Shown in pieces: positions 60,701 through 64,000 of a DNA stretch of 64,000 nt; within the stretch, counting starts at the first letter, position 1; every line of letters begins with the position of its first letter. The stretch lies in NCBI GenBank assembly GCA_024305745.1, contig JAHRBS010000004.1, forward strand, positions 1,054,001 through 1,118,000, given 5' to 3'. This DNA is from Polyporus tsugae (Eukaryota > Basidiomycota > Agaricomycetes > Polyporales > Polyporaceae). The notes below the pieces were generated by a model. It did not search any database and was not told where the DNA came from. It worked only from the letters and a program-made list of their open reading frames with translations. A program made the position numbers and the translations under genes.

Positions 60701-61545
60701 ACAGGAACGGGGAGAATAATCAGTACCATGACCGATAGGGCAGGTTGGGAAAGTACTTACCTGTACGCACGGATGCGGAAGACGAGGGCGCGGGGGCGGA
60801 CATGTCCATGTGAGGTCTTGACGGAAGAGGGTGGCGGCTCGAGCTCTGGCGAGAGGCGAAACGTTTAAGAGAGACCACAGGAGCGTTACTGACAATTTTG
60901 ATGGATCAAGGAATTCGAACTTGTTTGGGAAGGTCAGGGGTATATAGTTGACATTGTCAGGCAATCGTGAAACGATGGGAGGTGCTAGTCTGTGTCGGTG
61001 CACATAGAGAGTGGAAGGACCCCAACGATGATCTGGCAGGCCGCGACGGTGGCAGAGACGTCGCCGTCGTCGTTGGGGAGTGGCCCGGTGGGGTCTCGGG
61101 CGGAGAGATTGGACATTGATTTTCAAGCGGCGCATGGGGAGTTGGTTAGCGGGGAGTGTGTGATGAATAGCATGATATTAACATGTTCGGGCTCCGACAG
61201 ACGAGGGCACAGGCGGAGCGAGATCGGGATCTGAGAGGAAGTTTAAGCAGAGGAATCTTATGACGGCAGCGGGCACGGCTACGTATATCTCTCTCCCTCT
61301 CCCACCACACCGCCGCCGCATCCCGCTCCAAGGTCGTCGCTCGTTTCCTCTGTGAGTCTCCGCCGTCCAGTGCGCGCGTTCCTGTGCTGACAGCAGATGC
61401 TCTTTCCTGTTCCCATCACCGCCGTCCTACTTGATCTTCCCGTAGGCCTGCTTCTGACGCCTTCTCGGCGCACGAGCCTTTTTCCCTCCTCCCTGTTCCT
61501 TTCCCACCATCCCTTCCTTTCCTTCTTCCCCAACATCCCCCAACT
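57790..61545. other. Gene-poor spacer before G-alpha
   Basis: 3.7 kb. The first few hundred bases are T-rich, as expected of a 3' UTR. Elsewhere only short frames. GTAAGT/ACTTAC occurs at 58,392, 58,401, 58,608, 58,692, 58,965 and 60,753. The last 200 bp before G-alpha are C/T-rich and likely promoter and leader. Confidence 0.45.
58392..58409 (+). repeat. Tandem 9-mer GTAAGTACT x2
   Basis: Two exact adjacent copies, overlapping the splice-donor-like hexamer that recurs in the gene-poor regions. Confidence 0.7.
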
Positions 61546-63198
61546 ATGGGTGCCTGCATGTCCTCGGGCGGTATCGAGGTCAGTGACGAGGACAAGAGGC
61601 TCCACAGGGAGGCCGAGAAGAGCCTCAGGGAGGTGCGTCCCTATCAGTTTCCGACCGAGCCCACCCCGCCGATACGTCCTCTCCATCCATTAGGCCAAGC
61701 TGAAGATGCAGAAGCAAGTCAAGGTGCGTCCCAATGATATCTCACCCCCGCTTGCCCCGCCAAACCCAACCTATCAAAGGTTCTCCTCCTCGGCTCTGGA
61801 GACTCGGGCAAATCCACCATCCTCAAACAGATGCGCCTTATTCACCGCGTCCCGTTCTCGTCACAAGAGATCGAGTCTTACCGCCAACTTATCTTTAACA
61901 ACCTTACTCATGGTCTCAAGAACGTCATTGACGCAATGGACGACATGGAGCTAGAGGTATCCCCAGAGAACCGGGATTTGATCCCCGTTATCGAGGACGC
62001 GTCCGACATTAAGGACAGCGAACCTTTCCCCGTCGAGTTCCATACCATCCTCAAACGGTTATGGGAAGATCCCAACGTCCAGGCCGCATATGCCCGTGGT
62101 AACGAGGCGGCGTTGCCAGAGAAGTACGTCTTTCCCTCGTACGACGTTGCGACCACGCTGAGTTCTCTTGCCCCCGTCCCAGTCTGCTCTATTACTTTGC
62201 AGATTTGGATCGCTTATTCGATCCGTCATACGTACCCAACGAACAGGACATCGTTCACGCCCGTGCACGGACAATCGGCATCACCGAGACTGTCTTCACC
62301 CTCCGCGACCACGACATGCTTATGGTCGATGTCGGCGGCCAGAAGAGCGAGCGGCGAAAGTGGATACACTGCTTCCAGGACGTAACAAGTATATTGTTCC
62401 TTGTGAGCCTGAGTGGATACGACCAGTGTCTCGTCGAAGACAAGGACGCCGTACGTTGCCACATCGATGGCCCTTTCGATCCCGTGATCTAGCTGACTGG
62501 GTGCATCCATTCCACCAGAACCAAATGCAAGACGCGATGACAATTTGGGACTCGATATGTCATTCGCAGTGGTTCAAGCAGACCTCTATCGTGAGTCTTC
62601 CTCGCTTAACCTCTGCTTGTCTTCCATCTGAACCGTCATCATTAGATATTGTTCCTGAACAAGAACGACCTGTTCGAGAAGAAGGTTCACAATTCGGACA
62701 TCAAGAACTTCTTCCCAGTAAGTCTGGCACTTGCTCTATTGTGTTTGCGCTGATCACCTTGGTTCAGGATTATGATAGCGAGGCCGGTGACGCTAAGGCA
62801 GGTCGCGAATACTTCAAGAAGCGATTCGCAAGGCTAGCACAGAAGGCAAACGCGAAGGAGAGAGAGATCTATATCCAGTGCGTCTTATTTGCGGTGTTGT
62901 TCGAACAGCTTTCATATACTGACTCCATGATGCCAAGTGTGACCACCGCAACGGATACTGCCATGCTCCGAGTAGTCATGGCCGCTGTTGAAGGTGCGTG
63001 TCATTGCTTCCTTATATCATGAGTTTCGCTGACAGAAACTCGTTCACAGAGTGAGTGTTATTTTTTTTTCTCGCTCCTCCTTCGTTTCTGTGCCTTTTTC
63101 GAATCGTCCACCCTCGACCGCAATGGTGCGCTTACGGTTGCGCCGTCTTCCTCAGCATCATCCTACGGCAGAGCCTTGAAACGGCCGCTCTGATCTGA
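61546..63198 (+). CDS. Heterotrimeric G-protein alpha subunit
   Basis: Exons 61,546-61,632, 61,694-61,723, 61,780-62,123, 62,183-62,450, 62,519-62,590, 62,646-62,717, 62,768-62,877, 62,938-62,993, a single base at 63,050, and 63,156-63,198 give 360 aa, normal for the family. MGACMSS offers Gly2 for myristoylation and Cys4 for palmitoylation. GTP-binding motifs: P-loop GSGDSGKST (44-52, Asp where Glu is usual), switch I RARTIGIT (about 178), DVGGQKSERRKWIHCF (about 202), FLNKND (about 270-275) and TTATDT (about 330). The tail VEDIILRQSLETAALI forms the receptor-contacting alpha-5 helix. It couples membrane receptors to cAMP or MAPK pathways in mating and nutrient sensing. Two upstream exons are also small (87 and 30 bp). 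Confidence 0.9.
63050..63050 (+). other. Putative one-nucleotide exon of the G-alpha gene
   Basis: CGTTCACAG|A|GTGAGTG: a strong acceptor, one base, and a strong donor. Exon 8 ends with one base of a codon and the last exon must start with the third base to give IILRQSLETAALI, so exactly one base (mod 3) is missing. This A makes the codon GAC. Confidence 0.55.
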
Positions 63199-64000
63199 TC
63201 ACTCACCCGCCCACCCGGCTTGTTATGTTTCACTATCTATGAATGGTTGTGTAGTGTTGTACTTTTGAGCTTACGACCGCGATATATGTCCCATCTTTCG
63301 TTCTTCCCTTGTTATTTCTCACTTCACACACACTCTCCCTTCTCTTCGTCGTTTTTGCTCTCGCTGTCGCAGTTTTAACTCATCATGACCTGTTTCTATT
63401 TCTGCCTTGGCTCCGACGATATCCGGCCGGTCTTCTCCCGCATGCGCCTCCCCCCTTCTCCCAATCATCCGCTCCGGCTAATCCCATCTTACCATCCGCG
63501 ACATCTCCCTGGGATAATTTCGTCCCCAAATGCTGCATTGACTCAAACACGGGGTTGAACCCATGGGTTGCAGTACAATCATCAGCAAGAATGTGAGTAC
63601 GTTCCACATCTATTACTGCGCCGGCGATGATTGCCACGTGGCGGGTCTCAAAACCACCCACCCGTGCGCGTGACCCCCTACGACTCCTTGTGTTTCAAGC
63701 ATGCTGACCATCGCCTTTCTGTCGTTTTTGGCTGCGTGCGCGCCGTGGGCCCATGCATTAGATCCGCGAAATCATGTTGTGATTGGCATCACTCTCCCGC
63801 TGAGCGACCCATTGCGGCTGTGGGCTGCCAGCGATCGCATACCTCGTTCGCAGCGCCCTGGTGTTCGGCGTTTGGGGCGCTGGATGAGAGGCAGGGGAGG
63901 GGCAGGGGACATGATTTATACGCGCTATGCGCGCCAGTCTCGCAACTTCACACAAGGAATTCTGCCGGCAGCCCGTGGCACAGCCGTGACTTATTGTTGC
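63199..64000. other. Downstream flank of G-alpha
   Basis: T/C-rich after the stop (63,200-63,480), consistent with a 3' UTR. No gene recognised up to the window end. Confidence 0.5.

Overview
This window is nuclear DNA of a filamentous basidiomycete, most likely an Agaricomycete. Genes are split by many 45-70 nt introns with GT/GC...AG borders. They include fungus-specific families (a chitin synthase export chaperone, a Pho85-type cyclin, a basidiomycete-type cullin-4). The repeats are Ty3/gypsy chromoviruses. The lineage is inferred from gene structure and family resemblance, not from a database search. I recognised no tRNA, rRNA or CRISPR.

Layout. 1-6,984 is repeat-rich and largely AT-rich: an antisense gypsy pol fragment abutting a sense LTR, degenerate minisatellites, two short telomere-like tracts and the ruin of a multi-exon gene on the minus strand. 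6,985-13,551 is a full-length but inactivated Ty3/gypsy chromovirus with LTRs, a self-priming PBS, gag, a -1 frameshift site, pol with a chromodomain, and a PPT. A solo LTR in opposite orientation follows at 13,815-14,256. 14,461-32,366 is a gene-dense block: GT25 glycosyltransferase (-), UTP18 (+), TRAPPC6/Trs33 (-), UBR1 E3 ligase (+), mitochondrial-type glutamyl-tRNA synthetase (-), a membrane-anchored histidine acid phosphatase (+) and CHS7 (-). 32,367-40,177 is gene-poor. A Pho80/Pcl-like cyclin (+) lies at 40,178-42,291, then another gene-poor stretch to 46,363. 46,364-57,789 holds a 100-aa glycine-zipper protein (-), the meiotic ZMM protein ZIP4/SPO22 (+), cullin-4 (+) and a Ser/Pro-rich protein of unknown function (+). 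After 3.7 kb of spacer comes a G-protein alpha subunit (+, 61,546-63,198).

The genes are mostly housekeeping and do not form one pathway. Several are arranged as divergent pairs with 200-300 bp between start codons (GT25/UTP18, TRAPPC6/UBR1, GluRS/phosphatase, small protein/ZIP4), which suggests shared promoters. UBR1 and cullin-4 both belong to ubiquitin ligation; TRAPPC6 and CHS7 both act in secretory traffic.

Most notable observations: (i) an apparent one-nucleotide exon in the G-alpha gene at 63,050, without which the conserved C-terminal helix is not in frame; (ii) a 13-nt complementarity between the predicted 5' end of the retrotransposon RNA and the sequence just after its 5' LTR, the hallmark of Tf1/sushi-type self-priming; (iii) inactivation of that element almost entirely by transitions, many at CpG, which hit catalytic aspartates; (iv) a roughly 1 kb unreadable stretch in the middle of the otherwise well-preserved ZIP4 gene.
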